DNA from: MFD04580-c1 sp963702995
GTDB lineage: Bacteria; Planctomycetota; Phycisphaerae; Tepidisphaerales; Tepidisphaeraceae
NCBI GenBank assembly: GCA_963702995.1
Contig: OY969783.1
Coordinates: forward strand, 930,001-994,000
DNA: 64,000 bases
Direction: 5' to 3'
The stretch's first letter is position 1; every line of letters begins with the position of its first letter. Shown here piece after piece: positions 7,407-16,959 of this stretch. Both the position numbers and the translations under genes were made by a program. The notes under the pieces were generated by a model. It did not search any database. It was not told the origin of the DNA and was given only the letters and a program-made list of their open reading frames with translations.

Positions 7407-9770
7407 TTATCGAATTGGCAGCGGCTTGCTGGTTGGCCAGCCGGCGGGGACGCCGGCGGCCTTGACGTCCCGGGCGGAGAGGAACTTCAGGTCCTCGAAC
7501 TGGTCGTCGCGCAGGATGATCGGCCGCAGGAAGACGAAGAGGGTGACATTCTCGTCGTTGTTCTGGCGGCTGCTGAACAGGTACTTGAGGACCGGAACAT
7601 CGCCAAGGCCGGGGACCGCGTTGATCGCCTTGGTGACGTTGGTTCGATTCAGCCCGCCCACGATGACGGTCGATCCGTCGGGGATCGTGACGCGGCTGGT
7701 GACAGTGTCCTCCTGCTTGGGGGGCGGGATTCCGCGGGCCGTGTCGGCCGCCCCGGTAAAGCTGCTGAGCGTTACGGAGTAATCGAGCTGGAGGTAATCG
7801 CTCTCGCTGATGTGCGGGGTCAGGATGATGGAGGTCCCCGCTTCGGCATATTCGCCGAAGCTGGTCGTGGCGATCGTGTTGGCGATGTTCGTCGCGGTGG
7901 TCGGGAAGGCGGCCTGGCTGGTAAGCGAGCCGGTCGCGTTGTCGTTCACCAGCACGCGCGGGGCCGAGGTGATCCGCGAATGGGTATTGCCGTCCAGCGC
8001 GTGGATGATGACTTCGGCCAGATCGGAATTGACGATCGCGCCGTTGAACCCCGTGCCGGGAATCAGCGCGAGCTGCCCGTTCGCCGGATCGGGGGTGCTC
8101 AGCCCGAAACTGTTGAACGTGACGACCTGGTTCTCCGCGCCGGGCTTGCCGTGGGCGCCCAGCTCGACGCCGAGGCTGAAGCCGTGGCTGGTGTCGATCG
8201 TCACGATGGTGCATTCCACCAGCACCTGGGGGCGGCGCTTGTCGAGCTGTCGGATGAGCTGTTCGTAGAGCCGCTGCACGGCGGGGTCGGCGACAACGAT
8301 GATCGTGTTGGTGTTGGTGTCGGCGGTGACGGAGGCGTTGCCGCTACGCAGGGCCGACGGATTGGCGATGGGCGCATTGGCCCCGGAGTCGTCGGAAGCG
8401 GCTGTGGATTGAAGGGGCGAGCTCGATTCATCGGGCGCTGCGATGGGCTGGGGCACGTTGATCGGGCCGCCCGCGTGGTAGGTCGGCGGCGGCGCCGCGG
8501 CGCCCGAAGCGGCGTTGCCGTTCAAGCTGCCCGCCTGCGCACTGGGCCCGCTTGGCGATGCGCCCAGAGCCCCGGGCCGAAGGGGGGCGGCTCGCGGCGA
8601 CAGCGCGGTCGAGCCGGGTCGGCCGGCGATCGGAAGGGCGCCGGCGTCGGCGCCGCGAGAGGCTCGCGCCGGCGGCCGCGGGGCGGGGCTTGTGGAGCCC
8701 TCTTCGAGAGATCGAATCGTATCCAATACATCGGAAGCCGTCGCATTCGCCAGCTTGTAAAAACGAATGGGGCTCTGTTGCTCGGTGACGGGCACATCCA
8801 GCGAGGCGACGATCTTCGCCGCCTGGGCGACCGCGTCTTCGGAGCCGATCAGGACGAGCTGGTTGGTCCGCCTGTCTTGCGTGACATCGACCGACTCGGC
8901 CGCCTGACCGGGCAGCGCCAACGCGCGGGATCGGGAGGTGAGGATCTGCTTCACCTGGAGCGCGAGCTGCCCGGAGTCGGCATTGCGGACCGGGACGAAC
9001 TCGATCTGGGCGCCGCGGCTGGGCTGATCGAGAAGCCGGATCAACTGCCCGACGCGGGCCATGTTCGACGCGTAGTCGGTCACCAGCTCCAGATGCTGCT
9101 CGGGCACGGCAAAGCTGCTCGCCGATGGCGTACTGAGGAACGGCTTGAGCAACGTGTCGATGCGCTGGGGATCGGCGTACCGGAGGGAAAACACCTGAGT
9201 CAGCGGGCGGTTCGGGTCGGCGGGGCGCGTGTCAGGGCGAGGTCCGGCGTCCGGCTGGGTCGAGGGGAGGGCCGCCGACGCGAGGGGGACGATACGCTTC
9301 CAGCCGGGGCGATCGCCCTCGACCAGTGACAGCCCGCGGCCGCGGAGCAGCCCTTCCAGGAGAGCGGGGAGCGCGGAGACCGGAAGCTTCTGCGGGGAAC
9401 GGATCGTCAGTCGCTGGTTGGCGACCTGGTCGTCCTGATAAACGATATTGATATCCAGGCGCTTGCTGACGTAATCGATGAGGGTTTTCAGCTCGACGTT
9501 ATCCGGGAAGGTGAGGCTGACCAACGCGTCATCCGAAGCGGAAGCCGACGGAGCGGTAGCGGGCGTTACCGGCCCGTTGATCGGGGCGGGCTCCGGACGA
9601 GGGGTTGCTGCGGGAGGGGGCGTTGACTGCCCGAACGATCGTGACGCCAGCGCGCACGAAAAGGCCAGCGCGCACGAAACGGCCAGCGCGCGCGAAAAGT
9701 CCAGCGCGCGCGAAAAGGCCAGCCGCAGCCCGGCGGCCGAGTGGAGCGATGTTCGGATGCCGGATCGCAC
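7407..9770 (-). CDS. gspD: Type II secretion outer-membrane secretin GspD
   Basis: 787 residues. A signal peptide with an unusual tandem hexapeptide (about 19-42) is followed by a Pro-rich linker, an N0 domain (VSLTFPDNVELKTLIDYVSK), ring-building N1-N3 domains, a low-complexity Ala/Pro/Ser insert (about 340-430), and the C-terminal secretin domain. The secretin signature is clear (VPGLGDVPVLKYLFSSRQ then LFVFLRPIIL). It forms the outer-membrane pore. The long disordered insert is larger than in classic GspD. The gene begins 16 bases after the NicO gene, which suggests one transcript. Confidence 0.93.
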   Translation of the reverse strand: MRSGIRTSLHSAAGLRLAFSRALDFSRALAVSCALAFSCALASRSFGQSTPPPAATPRPEPAPINGPVTPATAPSASASDDALVSLTFPDNVELKTLIDYVSKRLDINIVYQDDQVANQRLTIRSPQKLPVSALPALLEGLLRGRGLSLVEGDRPGWKRIVPLASAALPSTQPDAGPRPDTRPADPNRPLTQVFSLRYADPQRIDTLLKPFLSTPSASSFAVPEQHLELVTDYASNMARVGQLIRLLDQPSRGAQIEFVPVRNADSGQLALQVKQILTSRSRALALPGQAAESVDVTQDRRTNQLVLIGSEDAVAQAAKIVASLDVPVTEQQSPIRFYKLANATASDVLDTIRSLEEGSTSPAPRPPARASRGADAGALPIAGRPGSTALSPRAAPLRPGALGASPSGPSAQAGSLNGNAASGAAAPPPTYHAGGPINVPQPIAAPDESSSPLQSTAASDDSGANAPIANPSALRSGNASVTADTNTNTIIVVADPAVQRLYEQLIRQLDKRRPQVLVECTIVTIDTSHGFSLGVELGAHGKPGAENQVVTFNSFGLSTPDPANGQLALIPGTGFNGAIVNSDLAEVIIHALDGNTHSRITSAPRVLVNDNATGSLTSQAAFPTTATNIANTIATTSFGEYAEAGTSIILTPHISESDYLQLDYSVTLSSFTGAADTARGIPPPKQEDTVTSRVTIPDGSTVIVGGLNRTNVTKAINAVPGLGDVPVLKYLFSSRQNNDENVTLFVFLRPIILRDDQFEDLKFLSARDVKAAGVPAGWPTSKPLPIR
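9646..9723. repeat. In-frame 18-base tandem repeat inside the gspD signal peptide
   Basis: About four copies of an 18-base unit (GCCAGCGCGCACGAAAAG and close variants). On the minus strand it encodes a hexapeptide series FSRALD-FSRALA-VSCALA-FSCALA, which forms the hydrophobic stretch of the secretin signal peptide. The unit length is a multiple of three, so copy-number change would lengthen or shorten the signal core without a frame change. Confidence 0.85.
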
Positions 9771-9786
9771 GCGTCACTCCCAACCG

Positions 9787-11307
9787 TTAGCTGTTGCCCG
9801 GCCCCACGAGGAGCTTGAACGAAAGCAGGCCGCCGCGCCAGAGCGATTCGAGTGCGATCACCAGCCCGATGATCGACACGGCGGCCGATGACAGGATCGG
9901 CAGCCTTCGGAGCACCCCGCCGGGAAGATCGAACCCGTCGGTGAGCCGCCGGGCGTAGAGCATCAACAAGCCGACCGCGATCAGGACGGTCGCAAGGCCA
10001 AGGCTGAAAGAGACGATCAAGAGCAACCCATACCCGATCCGATGAAAAGCGACTGCGCTCAAAAGGACCACCAGGGCCGAAGGGCACGGGACCATTCCGC
10101 CGGAGATGCCCAGCGCGATCAGCCCCCCCGGCGTAATCCGGTCGGGCATCAGGTGCGAATGACCCGACCCCGGCTCATGGCTGTGGCCCCCGAATGGCGC
10201 GCCGTCGCTCGCTGGCGCGGACCACCGCCGGACGAGTTGCCACATCCCCACCGCGACGATGGTCATCCCGGAAGCAAAACCAAGCCACGGATATAGCTGC
10301 TCGGGAGCGACAAAGCCCGAGGCGAAGAGAACGATTAGCCCCAGGAGGAAGACCCCGGCGGTGTGCGTGAGCGTCACCACGGCCCCGAGCAGGCAGGCGT
10401 GGATCGGCGTCCCGCGGGAGCCGACGAGGTACGCGGCGACGACCGTCTTGCCGTGGCCGGGCGAAAGGCCGTGGAAGGTGCCGACGACAAATGCGATCAC
10501 GAACGACGCCGCCAGCACGCCGGCCGACAGATTAGGAACGGCGATCAGCTCCCCCATCCGATCCGTCGGGCGACTGGCGGGCGGGGCGGCCGCGGGAGGC
10601 CGGGGCGCGGCGGACGGAGACTGGGCCGGCGCGGCACGGCCGGAGGTCGGGATGGCGGGGGGCGGCTCGACGATGTAGGCGAATCGCGCCCCGTCCTCCT
10701 GGGGCGGGGCGAGCAGGGCGTCGGTCGGATAGGCGTTCAGGCCGGCGCTGCGATCGGCCGCCGGCGCGGTCGAATTGAGCAGGCGGCAGGCCGGTCTTCC
10801 ATTTTGAGGGGCACCGACGGAGACGGTTACTTCCCGCCATCCGGCGCGGCCTGAGAAGTTACGGTCCTGAAATTCAACGATCTGCTCGCCGCGCGGTTCG
10901 GCACCGAGCGACGCGAGACAGTCGAGGGTGACGAGCAGCGTTGGCAGATCGCCAGCCCCCGGACGCGTGACAAGGTCGCTGGCGACGAGCGTCAGGGGGA
11001 CCGGGCGGCCGTTGACGGTTGTGGCCAGGCTGGCCACCCACGACGGCGCGTTGGCAGCCAGGTAGCGGCGGCCTTCGTCCCCGGAGACCACTTTGTCGCC
11101 GTTCACGTCGAGTGCCTGCATCTCGTGGAACGTCGGGATCTCGGCAAAGTCGATCCGGTAGCGGACGTGGAGGCCGTCGGGCTCGACTCGGATCGCCACG
11201 TTCCGGTTGATCGAGAAGTTCCCCATCGGATGCGCAGCAGCCCGCCGCCCCGGGAACCCGGCGGCGACCATCGCGACGAGAATGAACCAGTCGAACCGTT
11301 TGAGCAT
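9787..11307 (-). CDS. NicO-family nickel/cobalt transporter with periplasmic EF-hand domain
   Basis: 506 residues. A signal peptide (about 1-25) is followed by a periplasmic domain of about 220 residues holding a canonical EF-hand loop (DVNGDKVVSGDE) and then a Pro/Ala linker. The C-terminal half has six or so membrane helices with the NicO signatures FHGLSPGHGKTVVAAYLVG and GGMVPCPSALVVLLSA. A His-rich loop (GGHSHEPGSGHSH) fits metal binding. The family moves Ni2+ or Co2+, as uptake or efflux. It sits between a TPR gene (8 bases upstream) and gspD (16 bases downstream), in the same run as cbiMQO, so nickel/cobalt handling is likely. Transport direction cannot be read from sequence. Confidence 0.85.
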   Translation of the reverse strand: MLKRFDWFILVAMVAAGFPGRRAAAHPMGNFSINRNVAIRVEPDGLHVRYRIDFAEIPTFHEMQALDVNGDKVVSGDEGRRYLAANAPSWVASLATTVNGRPVPLTLVASDLVTRPGAGDLPTLLVTLDCLASLGAEPRGEQIVEFQDRNFSGRAGWREVTVSVGAPQNGRPACRLLNSTAPAADRSAGLNAYPTDALLAPPQEDGARFAYIVEPPPAIPTSGRAAPAQSPSAAPRPPAAAPPASRPTDRMGELIAVPNLSAGVLAASFVIAFVVGTFHGLSPGHGKTVVAAYLVGSRGTPIHACLLGAVVTLTHTAGVFLLGLIVLFASGFVAPEQLYPWLGFASGMTIVAVGMWQLVRRWSAPASDGAPFGGHSHEPGSGHSHLMPDRITPGGLIALGISGGMVPCPSALVVLLSAVAFHRIGYGLLLIVSFSLGLATVLIAVGLLMLYARRLTDGFDLPGGVLRRLPILSSAAVSIIGLVIALESLWRGGLLSFKLLVGPGNS

Positions 11308-11315
11308 CCAAAGCC

Positions 11316-12683
11316 TCAGAAACGGGGAGTCTCCCCGTTTCGACGCGAAGAATGGGGAGTCTCCCCGTTTTTGGCGAGGGCCGCGAGGGCCTCGTCGGCG
11401 TGGGTGGGGTCGAAGTAGGGGTTGATGTCGATCGCCTGTCGCAGGGCGGCCGCGGCGCCGGTGGGGTCGCCTAGCTTGCGGAAGATCATTCCTTTATGGA
11501 AGTAAAAGGCGGCGTCGCGCGTGCCGAGGCGGAGGGACTCGTCGGAGGCCTTCAATGCCTCAGTGTAATCACCGTTCTTGAATAGGGTCCAGGCGAGGGC
11601 GTCCATGGTGCGGATGTCTTTCTGCTCGGCCGCCCGGGCGCGGGCGGTCTTGAGGGCATCGACCAGGTTTCGATCGTGGTCGGCGTCGAAGAGGGCGGCT
11701 TGCGCGTCAGGTCGGATCTTGTTCGCGTCGTTGAGCCGCTGGATTACCGCCACCAGCTCGTATTCCCGGGCGGCTTCCTCCGGGCGGTGAAGGAAGGCGT
11801 ACAGATCGCCCAGCGCGACGACGGTCTCGTGAAGCGGGACGATCTCGATGCTCCGCTGGTAACTGGCGATGGCCTCGTCATAGCGATGCCGCGCCGCCAG
11901 AACGCGCCCCATGCCGAGCAGGGCGTAGTGGTAGGATGGGACGGTCTTCAAGGCGACGGCGTAGGCCGCCTCGGCTTCGTCGAGTCGGCCGGCGTTGAAG
12001 CAGAGGTTCCCCAGTTGCGACCGGCACCAGGCGATCGACTCCGGCTGGCGGGGGCTGGCCATGGCGGCCGCCTTGGCCATCATCTCGATCGCGCCATCGG
12101 TATCGCCGAACAGCTCGCGCAGATAGGCGACGCGGCTGAAGGCAGCGATGTCGGGGCGGAGGTCCACCATCGTCTGGACCGCTTTCTCCGCCTCGTCATA
12201 GTCGCCGAGTTCGATCAGCGAATCGGCGAGCGTGCCGTAGTTGAACGGGTCGTCCGGGTGGAGCGCGATCGCCTTGCGGGAGAGCGTTGCCGCCTCGGAG
12301 AAGCGGTGCTCGCCGGTGTAGGACCAGCTCAGCAGCCGCAGGGCGGAGTAGTCGTCCGGGGCGAGCGCCATCGCCTTGTCCGCAGAGGCCTCAGCGCGGC
12401 TGTAGTAGGCGCCGTCGGCGGTCTCACGGGCCTTGAGCATGAATGCCGAACCGAGCGCGACATACCCATCGGGGAGACCCGGTGATTTTTCGATCAGGTG
12501 CCGGGCGCTGGCGATTCGCTGGTCCGCAAGCGTCTTGCTCGAGGCGGCCGCGGGGGTCGGGCGGGAGCTGGGACGGGTTGCCGGCACGTCGGCGGCATTC
12601 ACGGCGCTGGGAATTGCGCCGGCCAGGGCCACGAGCGCAACCGCAAGGCTCACCACCGGCTGGGGGAAGGTTCGTTTCTTCAT
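11316..12683 (-). CDS. Exported TPR-repeat protein
   Basis: 455 residues. The signal peptide (MKKRTFPQPVVSLAVALVAL..., cleavage near AVNA-ADV) is followed by a Pro/Ser linker and about nine tetratricopeptide repeats (for example APDDYSALRLLSWSYTGEHR and YHYALLGMGRVLAARHRYDE). TPR arrays are protein-binding scaffolds; the partner is unknown. The last 20 residues (NGETPHSSRRNGETPRF) come from two copies of a palindromic repeat inserted at the 3' end of the gene. It lies 8 bases before the NicO gene, so the two probably act together. A second TPR gene in this cluster (15585-16845) is similar in layout. Confidence 0.85.
   Translation of the reverse strand: MKKRTFPQPVVSLAVALVALAGAIPSAVNAADVPATRPSSRPTPAAASSKTLADQRIASARHLIEKSPGLPDGYVALGSAFMLKARETADGAYYSRAEASADKAMALAPDDYSALRLLSWSYTGEHRFSEAATLSRKAIALHPDDPFNYGTLADSLIELGDYDEAEKAVQTMVDLRPDIAAFSRVAYLRELFGDTDGAIEMMAKAAAMASPRQPESIAWCRSQLGNLCFNAGRLDEAEAAYAVALKTVPSYHYALLGMGRVLAARHRYDEAIASYQRSIEIVPLHETVVALGDLYAFLHRPEEAAREYELVAVIQRLNDANKIRPDAQAALFDADHDRNLVDALKTARARAAEQKDIRTMDALAWTLFKNGDYTEALKASDESLRLGTRDAAFYFHKGMIFRKLGDPTGAAAALRQAIDINPYFDPTHADEALAALAKNGETPHSSRRNGETPRF
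11320..11370. repeat. Two copies of a GGGGAGTCTCCCC palindrome
   Basis: The first copy (11320-11340) has perfect 10-base arms around a central T; the second (about 11351-11370) has one arm mismatch. Both lie in the 3' end of the TPR gene and encode NGETP in its frame. A related copy is inside the PVC dehydrogenase gene at 23235-23254. This pattern suggests a small dispersed palindromic element tolerated in coding DNA. Confidence 0.8.
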
Positions 12684-12880
12684 TCGTCGCTCGACGAGGG
12701 CCGCAACGCCGAACGCCGCCGGACTCGCCTGGCAGCTTCATTCGGCCATCCAGCCGTGCATACGACGCAGCGAACGCAACGGATTCAGATCTTCGTCAAA
12801 AGTTTCGCGCACGAGCGGGATTGCTCCCATCGGCAACAGTCTATCGAGGTATCCGGAGCCACCCCGTGGCAGGCAGTCAT

Positions 12881-12903
12881 GGCACACGGAGTGTGCCTGC
12901 TAC
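12881..12903. repeat. GGCAC-type palindromic repeat in a 300-base intergenic region
   Basis: The sequence GGCACACGGAGTGTGCC has 7-base perfect arms and a 3-base loop, followed by TGCTAC. The same string with the same tail recurs at 38044-38066. It lies between cbiO and the downstream TPR gene (12684-12986), where I see no gene. It could act as a transcript-end hairpin for cbiO, but there is no T tract. Confidence 0.75.
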
Positions 12904-12986
12904 GGTAGCCGGGGCATGGCGTGTGCCGGTCGCGGGGCGGCACGACCGACATCATCGGGCGCGAGCGCGTCGGGCTTAGAGAACGG

Positions 12987-13855
12987 TCAGCCGGCGCATC
13001 GAAGCGAGGCGGAGGCGGCACGATGGTCGGCGGGCGGAACGTCGCCGTTCGTGCCCGGCGGCCGATGGGTGGCGGCCGCCAGACTATGCGGGCGTTCCAA
13101 CCCATGTTCCAGCATCAGCGGCTCATTGGAAAGAATCTCGATCGCCGGGCCATCGGCGACGACTTTCCCCCCATCAAGGAGGATAACGCGGGAGCAGAGC
13201 TCGACGACCAGTTCAAGGTCGTGGGTAGCGATCAGCCTGGTGGCCGGGATCCGCCTGAGCAGAGCCTTGAGCTGCCGGCAGGCACGCGGGTCGAGGCTGG
13301 AGGAGGGCTCGTCGAGAACAAGCACGCCCGGGTCGCACGCCAGGACCCCCGCCAGACAGACGCGGCGCTTTTCGCCGCCGCTGAGGCGATGGGGCGCCCG
13401 CCTCTCAAAGCCTTCGAGCCCGACCTGGGCGAGGGATCGGGCGACGATCTCCGCCAGTTTCCCCGCATCAGCACCGAACTGCTTGGCCCAAATGCGACAT
13501 CTTCAAAGACGGTCGGGCAGAAGAGTTGATCGTCGGGGTCCTGAAACAGGAGCCCGACCTTCCGCCGCGCCCGGGCCAAGGTCGCTTTGGCGATCCGCTC
13601 CCCGTCGATCCAGACTTCACCGCGGGCGTGGCTGTCGTCGGGCAAGAGCCCGTTCAGATGGTGGAGAAGCGTTGACTTCCCCGCGCCGTTCGGGCCCACC
13701 AGCCCGACGCACTCGCCGGGGGCGATGCTGAAACTGACCACCCGAAGGACCTCCGTCCCGTCCGGGTAGTGATAGTAGAGATCCTTGACGGCGATCGACG
13801 CCGGCGGCTGGGGATGGGTCTGGGCTTGCGATGGCACGTTCGGCTTCACTCCCAT
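12987..13855 (-). CDS. cbiO: Nickel/cobalt ECF transporter ATPase CbiO, frameshifted
   Basis: Starts at ATG 13855 (MGVKPNVPSQ), overlapping the cbiQ stop. The first frame holds Walker A (GPNGAGKST), the Q-loop (LLFQDPDDQLFCPTVFEDVAFGP) and then loses the frame at about 13486. The second frame resumes with an ABC signature (RLSGGEKRRVCLAGVLA), Walker B (VLVLDEPSSSLD) and the switch His (ATHD). One C missing from GGGCC(C)AAG explains the break. The corrected protein is about 289 residues with every ATPase motif, so it is probably functional. It powers import through CbiQ and CbiM, encoded just upstream. Confidence 0.87.
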
Positions 13856-14454
13856 CCCCGGGCGCACATGGCGAGGTAGATCCGCTCGGCACGGGCGGTC
13901 GATCGGACAAACAGGTGCCCGATCACATTGCCCAGCGTCGCCCAGCTCCGCCGACGACCGTCCGTGAACGTGCGGCTGGCGCGGGCAGCGCGCATCCGGT
14001 CGGATTCGCCTTTGAGCACGTACAGGTATCGATACATCAACGCGATCGTCGTGATCATGATCGCGGGAAGGCCGGCCCGCTTCAACGCCGCCAGCAGGTC
14101 CGAAAACGGCGCCGTATTGGAGAGCAGGATCACGGTCAGCAGGCAAAGCGTACTGCGGGTCGCGAGCGTCAGGAAGGCGATCGCACCCTGCCGTTCGAAC
14201 AGCGTCAGCACCGCCACGCCCAACACGAACGGCTCCAGGAAGATCATCCGCTTGAGCAGGAACGGCCCGGGGATGCCGGTGGCGGCCGCCACCATCACCA
14301 GCGCGAATCCAACCAGGACATAGACCGCGGGCATAGGAGGGAGGGCCACCAGCGCGACGATCGTCACCAGCGCCGAGAAGAGCTTGACGGACGTCGGGAG
14401 GCGGTGAACGGGGCTCTCCAGGTGGCTGTAGGTATCCAGAAAATGGCTATGCAT
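13846..14454 (-). CDS. cbiQ: ECF transporter transmembrane protein CbiQ
   Basis: 202 residues from ATG 14454 (MHSHFLDTYSH), the usual CbiQ opening; a longer in-frame start adds an Arg-rich stretch and was rejected. It has five or so membrane helices and the two short Ala-Arg-Gly coupling motifs that bind the ATPases (ARASRTF about 165, and the terminal MCARGWE). CbiQ is the T component linking CbiM to CbiO. It overlaps cbiM upstream by 8 bases and cbiO downstream by 10. Confidence 0.9.
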   Translation of the reverse strand: MHSHFLDTYSHLESPVHRLPTSVKLFSALVTIVALVALPPMPAVYVLVGFALVMVAAATGIPGPFLLKRMIFLEPFVLGVAVLTLFERQGAIAFLTLATRSTLCLLTVILLSNTAPFSDLLAALKRAGLPAIMITTIALMYRYLYVLKGESDRMRAARASRTFTDGRRRSWATLGNVIGHLFVRSTARAERIYLAMCARGWE

Positions 14455-15496
14455 GCCCCGCCTCGCGATCGTCCTCCGAATCGGCGGCCGCCGTGGCGAG
14501 CTGCACCGCGCCGATCCCCGCGTTCGGAGCAAGAATGCGAGCCATCAGCCATCCGAGTCCAAAGACGACAATCGTCCCAATGCAGCCGGCGATCGCCGTC
14601 GCGACCGACGCGGAACCGACCCCCGGCACGCGATAGTCCGACAGGGGCGACGCCACCGTGACCTCGCGATTCCTATGCTCTTGGAAACCAAGTCGCTTCT
14701 CGACGCTCTCCAGGCCGTCGGGCAGGGTGGAGGCGAAGGGGGCAATGAAGATGGCCATCCCAAGGCAGATTAACAGGCCATACAGGATGAATTCCCCCCG
14801 ACGGCGCGGCGTCGATCCCGGGGCCATGGCGTGAAAGGCGGCGGGCTCCCCGTCGGCCGGCAAGGTCCTCTCGCCGGCGATCAGCTCGGGCTGGGTTCGG
14901 AGGATCGTCACGATGACCAGCGTGGTGATGGCCGCCTCGCCAACGCCGATGAACATGTGGACCCCCGCCATGGCGGGGAAGACGATGGACCAGGAGACGG
15001 TATGGGCGGCCGCGAGCTGGCCGGCGCAGACGACGGCCGCCAGCACCGTGGCAAACCAGCTTGCAAAGGCGACGCCGGTCAACAGCCCCCGGCGCCCCGG
15101 GATGACGGAGCGAACGGCGCGGTAGACCAGATACCCGCCGACCGAGTTGACGATCGCCATATTGAACACGTTCGCCCCAAGGGCCAGCACGCCGCCGTCG
15201 GCGAAGACGAGGCACTGAACGGTCAGGACCGATGTAATCACCAGCACCGCGGCACTGGGGCCGAGCAGGACTGAGCACAGGACGCCGCCGATGAGATGGC
15301 CGGAGGTCCCGCCACCGATGGGGAATTGGAGCATCTGCGCCGCAAAAACGAAGGCGGCCGACAGCCCCATCAGCGGAACGCGGCGCTGCGGAAGATGAAG
15401 TCGCGTCTGCCGAACGGCGACCGCGACCCCGGCGATCGACAACGCCCCGGCCCCCGCGGCGGTCTTCAGATCGAGAAGCGGATCGAGAATATGCAT
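14447..15496 (-). CDS. cbiM: Fused CbiM substrate-binding and CbiN-like protein
   Basis: 349 residues. The N-terminal 210 residues are CbiM: MHILD start and helices with the motifs FPIGGGTSGHLIGGVL and NVFNMAIVNSVGGY. His2 of CbiM proteins is known to bind Ni2+ or Co2+. After a short linker, the C-terminal part (about 235-335) has two helices flanking LPDGLESVE, the signature of the PDGLE/CbiN domain. So the usual separate CbiN is fused here. Nickel and cobalt cannot be told apart. No cobalamin riboswitch is visible in the 88 bases upstream. Confidence 0.9.
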   Translation of the reverse strand: MHILDPLLDLKTAAGAGALSIAGVAVAVRQTRLHLPQRRVPLMGLSAAFVFAAQMLQFPIGGGTSGHLIGGVLCSVLLGPSAAVLVITSVLTVQCLVFADGGVLALGANVFNMAIVNSVGGYLVYRAVRSVIPGRRGLLTGVAFASWFATVLAAVVCAGQLAAAHTVSWSIVFPAMAGVHMFIGVGEAAITTLVIVTILRTQPELIAGERTLPADGEPAAFHAMAPGSTPRRRGEFILYGLLICLGMAIFIAPFASTLPDGLESVEKRLGFQEHRNREVTVASPLSDYRVPGVGSASVATAIAGCIGTIVVFGLGWLMARILAPNAGIGAVQLATAAADSEDDREAGHA

Positions 15497-15584
15497 GATT
15501 GGTCCCGAATCGGTGCCGAGGCGAAGCGTGATCGTCTGAAGGTAGCGTCTTTACTGGCGGAGAGTAACGGGATCAATCTCCCGG

Positions 15585-16845
15585 TCACTTAACCGGCGGC
15601 GCCATCGATTCAACCGCCTCGCGCGCCCGGCGGCCGAAGTCCGAACCCCGCTCCTGCTGGGCCGCCCGCATGAAATGATCCAGCGCGGCCTTCCGATCCG
15701 ATCGCGCCAGATCGATCGTTCCAGCGACAAAGAGCAGTTCCGGGTCATTTTTTGTAATGGCGAGCGCGGCCTCAATCTGAGTCTGTGCGCCGTTCTCGTC
15801 CCCGGAGGCGTGCAACGCCTGGGCGTAAAGGCCGAGGGTCACGACATCCTTCCGAACCGACGCCTCGCGCCGGGCAACGCGGAGCGCGGCGGCCGCCTGG
15901 CCCGGGGAACGGAGCAAGCACCGAATGAGCTGCGGGTTGGCATTGTCGATCGCGTCAACCCGACCCATCGCGTCCGCCACGAACGCCATGAACAGACGAT
16001 CCGCTTCGGCCGGCTGCCTCGCGGCGGCCAGGGCCTCGGCAAGGTCATAGGATCGCGCCGGGGTGGGGCAGGCGTCGAGACGGCGTCGCAGGAGGTCAGC
16101 GGCCGCCGACCAGTCCCCGTGCAAACCGCAGGCGCGGGCTTTGACCGCGAGCGCGGCGGGGTAGTCGGGAATGGCTTCAATGGCAGCGTCGCAGTTTTCA
16201 GTCGCGGCGGCCACTTCCCCGTCAGCGAGGCGTAGCGCGGCGATTCGAGTGAGCAGGGCCGCCCGCCGGGTCGCATCGGATGGGCCGGTGCGGCGAAGGA
16301 GGTCGGACAGAAGATCCAGCGCGCCATCGCGGTCGCCGTAGACTTCACGTAAGGCGGCGGCGCGACAGAGGCCGTCGGCATCGGTGGGACGCAGGTCGAG
16401 CATCCATTGAATGGACCGCTCGGCTTCGTCGTAGCGGCCCAGCGCCATATCGGCGTCAGCCATCAGGCCGTAGGTCAGGACGTCGTCGGGGACTTCCTTG
16501 TTGAGCCGCGTCGCGGCGGCGAGGGCCTTCTCGTCGTCATGCAGGCCCAGCGAGACCTGGATGACCGCCCGGCGGGCTTCGAAATCCTTCGGGTTGGCCT
16601 TCAGCACTCCCAACACGACGGCCTCGCCCTCGCGGAAGTATCGGGCATCGCCGCTTTCCTGGCCGAGAGTGATCAGAACGTTCGCAAGTCGCACGGTCGT
16701 CGAAGGGTCGTTAGCCGAGTGGACCGCCGCGTCCCGGGCCGCCAGCAGCCGCGGATCGTTCAACGGGCGCGGCGCGGGCGATCGAGACGGCGGCGAGTAC
16801 GAGCAGGGCGGCACCCCGGCAGAGTTTAGGGGATACATTGACCAT
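15585..16845 (-). CDS. Exported TPR-repeat protein, probable frameshift after signal peptide
   Basis: From ATG 16845 the frame encodes a signal peptide (MVNVSPKLCRGAALLVLAAV, ending SIARAAP). At about 16765, in a C run, the frame changes to the one carrying NDPRLLAARDAAVHSAND and some 370 further residues of TPR repeats to the stop at 15585. Without the correction the TPR frame would need an improbable Pro/Ser-rich leader. The repeats (GRYDEAERSIQWMLDLRP, GDRDGALDLLSDLLRR) resemble those of the TPR gene at 11316-12683. It lies 88 bases before cbiM. Confidence 0.75.
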
Positions 16846-16883
16846 GGGAGCCTGGGGTAGGGCGAGTAGGGCCAGAGAGTGAA

Positions 16884-16916
16884 AGCGGCCGCGCCGCATT
16901 TCGCGACGCGGCCGCT
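16884..16916 (-). terminator. Hairpin after the DUF4331 gene
   Basis: Perfect 10-base arms (AGCGGCCGCG and CGCGGCCGCT) with a 13-base loop, 43 bases past the DUF4331 stop. On the minus strand it is followed by TTTCACTCTC, a weak T tract. It may partly separate DUF4331 transcription from the TPR gene downstream. Confidence 0.5.
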
Positions 16917-16959
16917 AGGGACCAGAGACGGGACTGCGCTCGCCGGCGGCCGCTGCCGA

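Noticed and set aside
15497..15584. Cobalamin riboswitch ahead of cbiM
   Set aside because: Only 88 bases are available, and no B12-box-like sequence is visible.
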